Of a stretch of DNA of 64,000 nt, positions 1-10,677 are shown piece after piece; the first letter of the stretch is position 1, and each line of letters starts with the position of its first letter. The translations under genes and the position numbers were made by a program. Source of the DNA: Pythium myriotylum (taxonomy: Eukaryota; Oomycota; Peronosporomycetes; Pythiales; Pythiaceae); NCBI GenBank assembly GCA_023091665.1, contig JALJCQ010000009.1, forward strand, positions 2,170,001 through 2,234,000. Reading direction: 5' to 3'. The notes beneath the pieces were generated by a model that searched no databases, was not told the DNA's origin, and saw only the letters and a program-made list of their open reading frames with translations.

Positions 1-123
1 TTGAAACAGCCCATTAAATACTGATACACTTTTAGCGCGGGAGAATGGGAACTACGGCGTCGACGCTACACTACACATTGAGAACGAGACCCACATACAA
101 AATCGGGCACACAAAACATCGAC

Positions 124-1929
124 TTAGGCCATGAGGCCCGACTCGGAGGAGGAGACGCACTCGCCGTCATCGCTCGGGTGCGAGTCTTCGGCCTCGCACT
201 CCTGCTTGTCCTCGCGGATGTGCATCGTGCACATACCCTGGTTGCGCGACAGCTTCTTGCAGCCATCGATCTTACACAGGCGTCCACGGCGGTGGACCTC
301 GCAGAAGCCTCCGCCGCGGTCGGTGCGGACGCAGCCATCGACCTTGCAGTTGCGGAAGCCGCCGTGGGTGGCGCAGAAGTTGCCACGCTGCGCTCCCTTC
401 GGGCAGCCCTGAGCCTGGCAACGCTTGCCACCGCCGTGAGCACGGCAGAGACCACCGCCCTGGCTGCTCTTGTTGCAGTTCGGGTACTTGCAGCGAGCGC
501 CACCGCCGTGGGCCTTGCAGAGACCGTGCGACTGCGCGGCCTTGGCGCAGCCATCCTGCTTGCACTTCTTGCCGCCACCGTGGCCAATGCAGAACTCGCC
601 GTTCTGGCTCGACTTCTTGCAGCCCTCGATGCTGCACTTGCGACCACCACCGTGGGTCTTGCAGAAGCCCTTGGAGCGTACGCGACGGTCGCAGCCGCCG
701 ACCTTGCAGGTCGCCATCGGCTTAGGCGACGTGCGAGGCGTGTGCATGTGGCTGTGAGGCATGGCCATCATCATGGTCATGGCCTGCGCAGGCGACTGGA
801 CGGCCTTGATGTGCGGCGACATGATCAGAGGAAGAGCCGCGCGGCCCGTGGGCATGCCCATGTGGCGGGGCGTGACCAAGTGCGAAGTGACGGAAGGCTG
901 CATCGGCGGCTGAGGAGCCACCATGGCCGCGAGGTCGGATGGGCGGAAGTCAGAGAGGCGGAACTGGTCCGTGTCGGCCTCAGGGAGGAACTTGTCAAGG
1001 GAGTCGAGAGCCTTCTCGAGATCCTGGCCGCAGCCGATGGACGAGGCAGTGGAGGGCTTACCGTACTGGCCCTCCTCGTCATCATCCTGGTTGTCCTTGT
1101 CCTTCTTGGACGGCTCGCTGAGCGCAGCGAGAGCGAGCGAGTCGATCTCACCGAGCGACATGCGGAGCTCGCTCATGCCGGTGAAGGCGATGGGCTCGAC
1201 GTTCTCGGACTTGGTCTCGGTCTTGACGTTCTGCACCGGGACAGTGGGCTGCTGGTGCGCGAGGCTGAGGTTGATGCTGTTGTTCATGGGGTGGTGGACC
1301 TGGACGTGATGGACGGGCGTCATGGGCTGACCCGTGATAGGGTGGTGAAAGGCCACGAGGCGTGGCATCCCGTACGGGTGGTGGGGCATCGGGGCCTGCA
1401 TAATGAAGCCGTGGCTGCGCTGGCGCGAGAGCGGCGGAGCGGGCATGGCCATCATTTGTGGGTGGTGCATCTGCGGCGGCGCGGCCATGGAGTAGGGCAC
1501 GGGGTGGTGCATGGGCATGGGGTGGCGCATCATGTTGACGGGGAGCGAGGCGTGGCGCGTGAGCTGCACGGGCGGCGAGGCGAAGAAGGCGGCGGCGGGC
1601 GACTGGGCCTGCGGCTGGTGCTGCTGCTGCTGCTGCGGTGGCTGCTGTGTGTGGAGCGCGGGTCGCTGGGACGCCGGGTGCTGCGGCGGCAGGAAGGAGG
1701 TCGTGGCGCGCGTGAGCGAGGGCTTGGCGTTGTTCCAGGACTCGACCTCGGAGCCCATCATGCCGATGTCGTCGCCGAGCAGCACGTCGCTGAGCTCTTT
1801 GTAGTCGCTCTGCGTGGCGGACGACGCGCCGCCGGGCGTGAACTGCGCGACCTCGACCTTGGCCGCCTGGCTCGGAGCGCCGGCGCTCGACGCGTTGGAC
1901 GGCGTGGACGCCGCGGACTCGATCGACAT
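124..1929 (-). CDS. WRKY19-like Cys/His-repeat nuclear protein
   Basis: Single-exon 601-aa protein. The C-terminal third carries seven tandem 24-residue units with spacing C-x4-C-x9-C-x2-H, most followed by GGG; the last two units lose the GGG. Each unit could bind one zinc through three Cys and one His. The N-terminal two thirds is low complexity, with poly-Gln/His, Met-Pro-His-rich and Ser-rich stretches, typical of a regulatory protein. Oomycete genomes hold many such proteins, routinely labelled 'WRKY transcription factor 19-like', although no WRKYGQK core is visible here, so the label is only a homology tag. DNA or RNA binding is an inference. The start at 1929 (MSIES) was chosen because residues upstream in the open frame are Arg-rich, non-conserved-looking sequence. 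It is transcribed away from the PH gene across a 2.2-kb spacer. Confidence 0.85.
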   Translation of the reverse strand: MSIESAASTPSNASSAGAPSQAAKVEVAQFTPGGASSATQSDYKELSDVLLGDDIGMMGSEVESWNNAKPSLTRATTSFLPPQHPASQRPALHTQQPPQQQQQHQPQAQSPAAAFFASPPVQLTRHASLPVNMMRHPMPMHHPVPYSMAAPPQMHHPQMMAMPAPPLSRQRSHGFIMQAPMPHHPYGMPRLVAFHHPITGQPMTPVHHVQVHHPMNNSINLSLAHQQPTVPVQNVKTETKSENVEPIAFTGMSELRMSLGEIDSLALAALSEPSKKDKDNQDDDEEGQYGKPSTASSIGCGQDLEKALDSLDKFLPEADTDQFRLSDFRPSDLAAMVAPQPPMQPSVTSHLVTPRHMGMPTGRAALPLIMSPHIKAVQSPAQAMTMMMAMPHSHMHTPRTSPKPMATCKVGGCDRRVRSKGFCKTHGGGRKCSIEGCKKSSQNGEFCIGHGGGKKCKQDGCAKAAQSHGLCKAHGGGARCKYPNCNKSSQGGGLCRAHGGGKRCQAQGCPKGAQRGNFCATHGGFRNCKVDGCVRTDRGGGFCEVHRRGRLCKIDGCKKLSRNQGMCTMHIREDKQECEAEDSHPSDDGECVSSSESGLMA

Positions 1930-4163
1930 GGCGAGAGTTGGAGAGGGCGCGCGCGCGGTGGTCACGAAAAGTAAAAGTGGGGGACGGAAGAGCGCGCCTG
2001 AGCAGCTCCGGCGCCATGCCGGTATCCAGTCCGCGCTCTCCAGCTGGGCTTTTCTCCTGCCGGATTGCCCGTCGGCCCGTCTCTGGCCCCGTGGCTCACA
2101 CTCATCAGGCCACCGTGCGAGAGAGAGTCGGGGGGAGAAACTGCACCGAGCAGAGCCGCAAGGACGGGTGGCGTCGCAGAAACGGGTGGGACGCGACGGA
2201 CGTTCCGCGGGCAGACGCGCCGGCCGACGTACCGTGTTTTGCAACGCCGCCGGTGGACACGCACCAGCGCGTGTCAGCTGGTGGGTTCGGGACCGTGCAA
2301 CTTGCTCCTAACGGCGGCGCCAGCTGGAGGCGACGTGGCTCGAAAGAAACCCGCGGGCTCTCTGGCTGGTCGCTCGCCGGGTCTGCAGGCACGCAGCATC
2401 AGGGAGCCGAGTGCTGACGACCTGCGCCAGGTGGCCGCCGCTGCTGTAATAGTCGACGGCGAGTCGACGCCGCTGGACTCAAGGCCAGAGGCACAGACCA
2501 TTCCAGTGGAGCGGCGCCAGGAGCTCAAACATTCAGACCGCTCCACTTGGCCTTCCGCACCCACCAGCTGGTTTCGGCCTCCGCCGGCGGTTCCGATTCC
2601 GATTTCGCCGTCAGAGAGTCAGCAAGGACCGAGCCAGTCACGCGCAAGCCGGCACCACTCGACGAGTCAACCTTTCGGGAGACCCCTCCGGCTACCGGAG
2701 TGACCGACCGGCCGAGTCGCGAGTCGGCTTTCCGATCGAGAGCGCGCTGCGACGCCCGGCCCTGCTGTCGAGAGAATCTCGTGGATTACGTTGCCGTCGT
2801 CGCGTCGTCTGATCACCTGCTGTGTCTCCCTCGCGGATCGGGATAATCCTGCTACTTTATCTAGTCAAAATGTCGTCGGTCGCAGCGTCAGTCATCCATT
2901 CGACTGGCCTCCTGTCTCGGGATGGTGACCAGCGAGCCGAGCGCGCCCGACGCCTTCGCCGAATGGTCCGACAACCTCGCGCTCGCTCACGCCAGCGCCG
3001 CCGTCCCACAGTACCCAAACATCACTCTCTGCATCTGGGATGGGATCGGCGCGCCACGTGGCCCGTATTTGGTCTTTGTATGGCGCCGGCGCTGAGGCAC
3101 CCTGTGCTCGGACAGTCCGCGGCATAACAGAAACAGAATCGCAGCAGGTGAGAGCGTGCGACGAGCGAGTCGCACTTCAACGCACCCGAGCAAGCCCGCC
3201 GTTCGAGGTGCCTGCTCGTTCAGTATCCCCGCCGGGGCTGGACAAAGCAGGTGGACCCTCCCTCCTCCCCCACGCACTTTCCAACCCCACGCCAAAGTTT
3301 CCTTCCATGCGAAATGGGTAAGAATCTCCGCGACAGACAATTTCGCCCATCATGATGACGGCGCACGCCACATGGCCCACCGTGAGTGAACCTGGGTGCC
3401 TCGGCGGCGGCGGAAACGAGACACACGCGCCGCTCGACGCCGCCACCCATTTGTGCTCTGTGTCACACTCGCCGCGCTCGCCCAGTCCACTGTGTTCTCA
3501 GGCTCGGCAGTCGAGACTCCCGGGCGCAACCAGAAGCGCGCGAGAAAGACAGCGTTGGCGTCCAACGGGGAAGTGCGCCGCCATCGGATTCTTCGCTCGT
3601 TTTTTTCTTTCGCATCCCGATCCGATCCGCTTCAACTCCAATGTACGGTTCGGTGGGCCATGTGGCCGTGCGGTCGTGTGGACACCGAGCTCGGTGGGCG
3701 GTCCGACTCGACGAACTGGGTGTTTCCGTCGGCGGCGGCGTGACGGCGAACTGTCTTCTTCAAGTCCCGGTATCCCTTCGTACGGTCTCTGTACCGGAAG
3801 GCTTTCGTCAAATCGTCGCCTCATCTCCTCGCTCGAGTGTGAGTTCACCCATCCCCTCTCAGAATCAGCTCATCTTGAAGAACCGCCGCCCAGAACGCCC
3901 TCTTGAGTCTGCGATCCTGGGCGCCCATGGGTCAGGTCCGAGTCGGCAGTTGCGGCGCCGCGAAGCCCGTGGACAACCGCCGCCGACGGGCCCCGACGCC
4001 GCAGATGCCCCCGCCCAGCTCGTCCTGGCGAGGACGAGATGCGCGGCGTCCCATTGGACAGCCAGGTCGTCTTAGGAGCTCCTCGGCGATAAGAATAGCA
4101 GAGCTCGTCGCTTCCTTCGCACGCGGCGCTCGGCTCGAGCATTCCCAGTGACGACACCAAGCC
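1930..4163. other. Intergenic spacer, 2.2 kb
   Basis: Spacer between the divergent Cys/His-repeat and PH genes. Open frames of up to about 230 codons occur on both strands, but their translations are Arg/Pro/Ser-rich with no domain or repeat, as expected by chance in GC-rich DNA. It presumably holds both promoters. I see no RNA gene or mobile element. Confidence 0.5.
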
Positions 4164-4634
4164 ATGAAGTCGCCCGTGGCGGAGCGCGGCCCCGTGCCCA
4201 TCAGCGGCTACCTCTTCAAGATGAAGTCGGCCGAGCGCAAACTGCTCATGTCCCAATGGAACCGACGCTTCTTCGCGCTCGAAGGTCGCGAGCTCAAGTA
4301 CTACAGCAGCGAGGCCGCCGAAACGCCGTCCAAAGTCATCGACCTGCTCGCGATCGAGTCGATCCGCCGCTTCGAGAACGGCGACCACGGCGTCTTCAGC
4401 TTCGTGCTCAAGACTCCGGAGCGCTCTTACTTCCTCCGCGCCGAGTCCAAGGGTGACATGAAGCGCTGGGTGCGCGGGCTCAAGGAGCAGCAGGACCTGT
4501 GGCGGGCGCGGCTGGATAAAGGCGGCCCCGGTCGCCCTGATTCCAGCCACCGCAAGCCAAAGCACTACAGCGACATGCCCGCAGTCTTACCACAGCATAG
4601 AAGCCTCGCTCGATTGCAGACTGCTGACGAATGA
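4164..4634 (+). CDS. Small PH-domain protein
   Basis: A 156-aa single-exon protein that is almost entirely one pleckstrin homology domain (residues about 14-113). It opens with the typical GYLFKM strand, has a basic beta1-beta2 region (KSAERKLLMSQWNRRFF) and closes with a helix containing the near-invariant Trp (MKRWVRGL). PH domains bind phosphoinositides or protein partners, and the basic loop fits lipid binding, which is inferred. The C-terminal 40 residues are basic and disordered-looking. No catalytic domain is attached, so it is probably an adaptor. It converges on the formin gene with only about 140 bp between the stops. Confidence 0.85.
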   Translation: MKSPVAERGPVPISGYLFKMKSAERKLLMSQWNRRFFALEGRELKYYSSEAAETPSKVIDLLAIESIRRFENGDHGVFSFVLKTPERSYFLRAESKGDMKRWVRGLKEQQDLWRARLDKGGPGRPDSSHRKPKHYSDMPAVLPQHRSLARLQTADE

Positions 4635-4772
4635 GACACGTGGGTATAGAGTATTTATGCGGCTACATTTCATTTTACTGCCTCTCGCCCTTGGGTATAT
4701 CAACTGCTAATCAATTTCAAACGAAGATTCCTATCGGACGGTGCTTGACCGCGTGTGGGCAATACTGATTTC

Positions 4773-7700
4773 TTATAAACCGGAAAACTTTTCCCACCCA
4801 GGTGCACTCTCGCACAATGCGCGGATGAGTGCGTGCCGTTTCTCTGCGTCCTGGAGCAGCCGGGCCAGGTCGGGGACCAACCGACCGACGAAGTCGGGCT
4901 CGAACGACGCGGTTAAATACTGGTAAAAGTCGCGAGCTGACATTTGCTCAGTGCCGTACTTGCGAGCATTGACCGTGAACTCTTTCATTTTCTTCGTGTC
5001 TCCGTTGAACGCATGTTGCACGGACTCGAGGATTGATTTGTGAAGCTGCTGAGCAGCTTCGCCCACAACAGGTTCAATGTCTTCTACCTGGATGAGAGGC
5101 ACGACGTTCTTCTTGCGCGGTTTTTTTGACGGTGCTCGCTCAAGCCCAGCCGAATTTTTCTTCCTCTCTTCCTTGTCTCGACGAACTTGGTCGGCGAACT
5201 TGTCGAACGCAATCAGGAGGTTCTTTCTCTTGCTCGCCTTTGTTAGAAGTTTCGCACTCTCTGGAATGATCTTCAGTGCAACCTTAGAGCTCACTATGCC
5301 TCGCACTTGCAGACAAAACTCTTCAGCGGATATTTCATCGACACCGAAGCTCCGAGATATTGCTCTGAAACGCTCTACAATGGCTGTCGCTGCCTCACGA
5401 TCGTTGCCATGGTTGAGCGCCCAGTTGGTGATTGTTGCGATAATCTGTGCGTACAATGCTCTTGCATCATCAGTTGTTGTACCTTGCTCCGCATCCCTCT
5501 TCGCCTGTTCTTCAGCCTCCCTTTTGGCCCGTGCTTCTTCCTCGAGTCGTTGTCGTTCAGCTTCTTCTTCTGCGATTCGTGCAGCCTCCTCGGCGTCTAT
5601 TGCTGCGCGAGCAGCAGCCGCTGCTTCCTCTCTTGCTAGCCTTGCTGCTTCGTAGATGGCTTGGTACTCTTTCGTCTGGTTTTGACGGTAAGCCTTCTTG
5701 AACTCAGTGACGAACTCCTCGAGAATAGCAAAGAACTCCGTGGGTCCAACTTTTCGTGGGTCCTCCCCAAATGATGTGAGCAACTCCTGGTACGAGTTTT
5801 CAAGGGCCGCGTAGTCGCGACCAAGCTCTTCGAGAACCTCGGCCGCATCCTTCGAAAATGGGCCCATCTGGTCGTAGAACATGTCCCCAGGGATCTTGTC
5901 GCTCTTCGAAGCACGCACTTGAGCTTGGAGCATGACGAGTTCAGAATTGTAGGAAGATAAGTCCGCTCGGAGTTGGTCAAGAGAGAGTCGCTTAGCGTCA
6001 CTAATGTGTGGTAGTTCACCCGCAAACGCGATTACGTCTGGTGCCTTCTCTTCAAGCTGATGCAACAGGAAATTCATCAGAGTTACGCGCGGGTCAACTG
6101 ACTTGAGAGCGTGAAGCTTCGTGAGAGTGTCAAGTTTGAAACCATAAGCACCACCACGTGGTGTGCTTCCGTTGAGGTAGTTGCCAACGGCGAGAATGTT
6201 CTCAAGCACACGGCGGAATTTCTCACTGTCCGCGACTTGATCTGTCGCTGCCTGAAGCGTATCTAGTTGCGCTTGTGTCTCCAGGATGCGCGACTCGAAT
6301 TGTAACTTGTAGCGAATACACTTGATTCGTTGTGTGTATCGTGGGATTGCAAGTAGTTCAAGGAAAAACTTTTCAACGTTGCCGAGTAACTTTTCATCCC
6401 CATCGTAGTTCTTCAATAAATCTTGCTCTTCTGACGTGGGGGAGATAGATATGAGGACGTTCAACAATTCTGACGTCAGCTTGCTACCATCAAGCGCGTA
6501 AATCGCTTCTTTGATCTCGGAGGCTGACATCCGGAAACGAGCAATCGCAATTGACACATTTTGCTGGCGCTTGGGATCGAGTAGAAGGACAAGCTGAGGA
6601 GTATTGTCTTTCGCATCTTTCTTCTTGGCATCGTCCTTCTTCTTGTCAGCTTCAGTTGTAGGGTTCTTACGGAACATCCACTCCATCTCTTCCACATCAA
6701 GAGCAGCATTCGAGTCGTTCAACTTCATCCAGATTGTGCTCTTGACGACGTTGACAGGAACACGCGTCCAAAAGAAAGGACGAAGTTCAACATTGGGCTT
6801 GATCGGCTCTTTTTTTGGTAGTGGAGGCTCCTCTGGTTTCTTTTGGGTTGACCCACCTCGCTGCAGCTTTGATGCGAGGCCCGCTTGCAGTGCTGAAGGA
6901 TCGACTTTCACAGCTTCTTGGGGAGGTGGCAAGCCTGCAAGCACACCGCTAGATTTCGCTTGGGCCCCACCCACCTGATTTGGCGAGGGGGCATCAGGAG
7001 TATCCAGAAAGTCAGGATTCAAGCCTGCGGCACTCATTTTCAGCTTGATCTGTTCAGCTGGCATGCCCATCTTTGCCAGCTTGAAAAACTTCTCGTATTG
7101 TGGGTCATCCTTCACCGACATTGTCACCAGTGCACCATTTGACTGTCCCCCGGATCCAGGTAAAGGCGCATCTGGAGTATCCAACAGAGATGGATCAAGG
7201 CCTTCAGCACTCATCTTCAACTTAATTTGCTCGCCAGGCATTCCCATCTTAAGCAACTTGAAGTACTTGGCGTAACGCTCGTCATCCTTCACCAATGTGC
7301 CGCCAGCTCCAGCTACAACGCCATTGCTGGCTGAATCTCCTGGCGCCCCTCCAATCACAGCTTCAGGGTTATCCAGTACGTTGGGGTCGACGCCAGCTTG
7401 TTGCATCTTCATTTTTACTTGCTCAGCAGGTAATCCCATGCTCATAAGCTTGAAGAACTTAACATAGTCAGGATGGTCTTTGGCCTTCACACCCCCGCCA
7501 CCTGCAGCATGAGCAGCACTTCCATTGCTGATCGGCTCCTTCACGGTTGGTGATAGCAATGATGCAACCGACGCGGGCGCAGACGCTGGGGCTTGTGCTT
7601 GCACTTGTGAAGCTTTTGCAAGAGCCTCTTCATAATGTGCAACAGTCTCTTCGCGCTTCTTTTCGGTTTCTATGACCTTGGTCTTCATTTTCTCTAGACG

Positions 7701-8616
7701 ACGGCGTAACTTCTCGTTCTCCGCTTGGAGCTGTGCGAGAAGCTCCTCAGATGGTGACGTCTGCGGGACCCCTTCTTCAGATTGTGGAGACGCTTTATCG
7801 TCTTTGACGTCCGACTCGGTGGTGGTGTCGTCATCCAGTCCGTCCATTAGCTCGGTCTGACCGTCGCTCTGTTCTTCGATCATCTACACGCACACACCAA
7901 CTATAAGAAATTGGAACACACACAGTGGGTTCCACCAAACGATTACCGTGAGCGTGTTTCCATTTGACGCTTTGGAGTTGCTTCGCGAACTTCGGTTCAC
8001 GATGGACGGATCACTTGCACGGGAGTCTGTAGCTTGAGGCACTGGCGAAACAAGCTGAGCCCGAACGGCTGTACCGCACTCGATGCAGAACTTGACGCGC
8101 GGTGGTAGCTCGTAGCCACACTCAATGCACATCCTGGCAGCACTCGCGAGCTACAGCAGAATATTAGCACCCCCCAAGCGGCCGCGTAGAACGATAGCGT
8201 CAACGTACACTGTCCAATGTGGGCTGAGCTTGCGCGTACGAGAAGCTCGGGCGCTTGGTGAGCGTGCCGCGTCCGCCGCCCACGACTTCAATGTCATCGT
8301 CGTCGTCGATGCAGGGGCGGCAGTACCACTGGGGCTTGACGAGCAGGTCGGGGTGGGCGTGGTTCACGGCCTTGCGGCCGCAGTCCTTGCAGACGGCGAC
8401 GTGGCAGGAGCGGCAGTGATGGCGTCGACGTAGGAGATTAAAGTTTTTGTGGCACATGCCGCAGGCGGGCTCGCGGGCGAAGGCGTCGCCCGAGAGCGAC
8501 ATGCTCTGGCGCGAGAGCAGATTCGTCGGGCGCTGCGGCGCGCCGGGGCTGCCGGCCGCGCGCGGAGGCGTCGAGTCGGATCCGACGGGGGACACGCCGC
8601 CGCCGTCGCTGGGCAT
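4773..8616 (-). CDS. FYVE - zinc ribbon - FH2 formin fusion (three exons)
   Basis: Model: exons 8616-8209, 8150-7947 and 7883-4773, giving 1240 aa. Intron 1 (58 nt) has donor GTACGT, a GCTAAT branch-like site and acceptor TGTAG; intron 2 (63 nt) runs GTAATC to GTGTAG. Both keep frame in phase 0. Residues about 50-105 form a FYVE finger with the RRRHHCR phosphoinositide motif and eight Cys/His ligands, but without the N-terminal WxxD. Residues 144-161 form a CxxC...CxxC zinc ribbon. Exon 3 encodes a short coiled coil, three tandem repeats resembling WASH-complex CCDC53 (KMGMPxEQIKLKM...LD), an FH2 actin-nucleation domain (about 568-970, with GNYLNG), an Ala/Glu-rich coiled coil and two related helical C-terminal modules. 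A proline-rich FH1 segment is nearly absent. Expected role: actin assembly on PI3P-bearing endosomes. If intron 2 is wrong, this is a FYVE gene abutting a formin gene. Confidence 0.75.
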
Positions 8617-9636
8617 GGCGCGTCGAGGAGACTGGGGGCGGTTGCTGCGGCTCGGCTTCCTTCCGCGGCTGCCGAGCGTTCCCTGTGTGTTCTTGCACTC
8701 CCGCTTCCACTACGGAGATCGAGAGGCAGAGGTGATTGCGCGGAACGAGTCGAGAAGGGCATCAATGGTAACAGGTAATGGGATTATAGAGGAGATGATA
8801 CGACAGAGGAAGTCGACAGTACGCGGTGGGAAGTTCGGAAGCATCAGGGATAGGAGGTGGAAGGTCAGTGTCCAACACAACGACAATGGTGAACATAAGC
8901 GAGCCCACCCAAAGTTTGACCTGGTTAACCGCTCTGAGATGTGGTGACGGCCGTCTGCGACATGGGGGAGCTCGCAAGCAGCCGAGAAAGGCATCAACAT
9001 GACTGCTTCGCGCACCCTGCGAAGAATCTCGCCGAGTCGACGCGGGGAGACGAGCGACAAGCGGCGACGTGGAGTCATCAACCAAGAACGAGAAAGGAGG
9101 CGCGTGGAACGGCAGCGAGAAAACGCGGTGGTGTGGAGAAGGCCTCTCTCTCACACGACGACCGAGTCACACGGAAGTTCGATCTGTCGCATGGCACACT
9201 GACTGGCACTCCATGCGACGGAGTCGCAGTTGCAGCCACAGCCACAGACCAGCCAGACAACTTCAACTTCAGCGCTCGATGGTTCGGTAGACAGGCGGCT
9301 CTTGGGAGGAGTCTCTCTCTCTATGAGTCTCGCAACGTACGAGAATGTCGCTCTTGCAGCCAGGAGGATTGTCGAGATGTGTGCATCGCGTCAAGATACC
9401 AGAAACAGAGCTCGTCAGTCCATGTGGGGGTGATGTCAACACGACCCAACAGATCCACTGCACAAGTACTTATTTTAGACAATAATTCTTAAAATTTGAG
9501 AAATGTGTTGTAGACGTTTTCAACGGAGTGACATGTTGACGCACATGACCATCACTCTATTTTAGAAATGTAAGAAACGGGCCGGCGCGTTTCTCTCGTG
9601 GTGGCCAAAAGCTTGCACCCCACAATCTCGGCTCCA
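8617..9636. other. Intergenic spacer, 1 kb
   Basis: Spacer between the FYVE-formin start and the 67-aa gene, presumably holding both divergent promoters. A 183-codon open frame on the plus strand (8941-9492) shows no recognisable domain and looks like chance. No repeat or RNA gene was seen. Confidence 0.4.
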
Positions 9637-9902
9637 ATGCTCCATCAACTCATCGAGCGTCTCCCGGGCAGCCAGCAGACCAAGGTCTTCTTGGGCACGC
9701 TCGTCTGCCTCGGCATTTGCGCGATCCCGGCCACGCGCAGTGCGTCGCTTGCGATCTGGAGCGTGTGCACTGGACTCGCCTACTGACTTTGTACTTTGCA
9801 GAGACCAAGGCGGGCCACGACCTCTTCTCCTCTGAGAAGCCCCAAGACGTTTACGACGGCGAAGTGCAGCGCCGCCGTGAGCAGCTAGAGCAGCAGAAGT
9901 AA
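9637..9902 (+). CDS. 67-aa single-span membrane protein (two exons)
   Basis: Exons 9637-9739 and 9802-9902, joined across a 62-nt intron with donor GTGCGT, a CTACTGACTTT branch region and acceptor TTTGCAG. The product is 67 aa: a short N-terminus, one hydrophobic helix (VFLGTLVCLGICAIP, about residues 17-31), then a highly charged tail ending in an RRREQLEQQK helix. This architecture resembles small accessory subunits of mitochondrial inner-membrane complexes, but I do not recognise the family. The start is the first ATG in the frame. The intron falls just after the membrane helix, and splicing converts two unrelated-looking open frames into one sensible protein. Confidence 0.6.
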
Positions 9903-10677
9903 ACGCGCCCATGGGTGCCAATGAGACCGCAGCAATTTGAAAACGAAGAAGGTTGTGTCGCTGTCTTGGATGCTTCGCCGTTACTCCCGACGGCTTGGCC
10001 TTTTATCAGCAATAGCAAGCTTAGATACACTCCACCGCCTGTCAATCGATTAGCTACACAGCCTCTAGCCCTGGAACAGTCTACAGCGCCGTTTACCCGT
10101 CAGATCTCCTCTTCAGGAACGGCGGTCCTAGCTGAATCAAGGTTCCAACTCAAGTCGTCCAGCAGACGCCCCATGTCAAGTTGAGAGCGCCAACCAGCCA
10201 CACCTACGTCACGACTATGAAGATTCGATTCACCGTCTACAACCCAGGATAATAGCTTAGCGCGACTCAACTCAGCTCCAGCTCAGCCCATGCCAGATCT
10301 GGTCACATCCCGCCGCTCATTGAGTCAGCCGTGGACATGACTCCCAGTCGGCACTTCTCCATTCTTCTGACTGTGCTGTTGAGACCACGTCCTTCATCGG
10401 TGTCCGCGTCCTTTACGTATGATCATACAGCACCCCTTGAACAAAGCGTTCGTTAAGCGTAGCAGCTACAATTTACTCGCGTTAAGCTCAATAACGATTG
10501 TAGCGTCATTGCTCAGTGGCGGAGTGCGCTGGATTGCACATGAAGTATCCGGTGGCATTGAGGGTGAACAATAACCATCGCCAAAATCGATGATGTCATC
10601 CCTTCAACGTCCTTTTTACTATGGGAGTCGACCACAAGCAGTATGGAGTGACGTTCCCTCCGACTCGATTCGAGAAT
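9903..10677. other. Intergenic spacer, 775 bp
   Basis: Convergent spacer between the 67-aa gene and the 3' end of MCM8. Lower GC than the neighbouring genes, with no credible open frame, hairpin or RNA gene seen. Confidence 0.4.

Noticed and set aside
124..1929. True WRKY transcription factor
   Set aside because: No WRKYGQK core is visible. The Cys/His spacing is that of the oomycete 'WRKY19-like' repeat, so only the homology label is kept.
178..1974. 598-codon open frame on the plus strand
   Set aside because: It lies antisense to the Cys/His-repeat gene. The periodic GC-rich codons of that gene keep the opposite frame open, and the translation is Ala/Val/Arg-rich without domains.
3386..4075. 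229-codon open frame upstream of the PH gene
   Set aside because: No domain, skewed Arg/Pro/Ser composition and several overlapping alternatives of similar size in other frames.
8941..9492. 183-codon open frame in the spacer before the 67-aa gene
   Set aside because: Composition looks random, no recognisable motif, and no sign of splicing to a neighbour.
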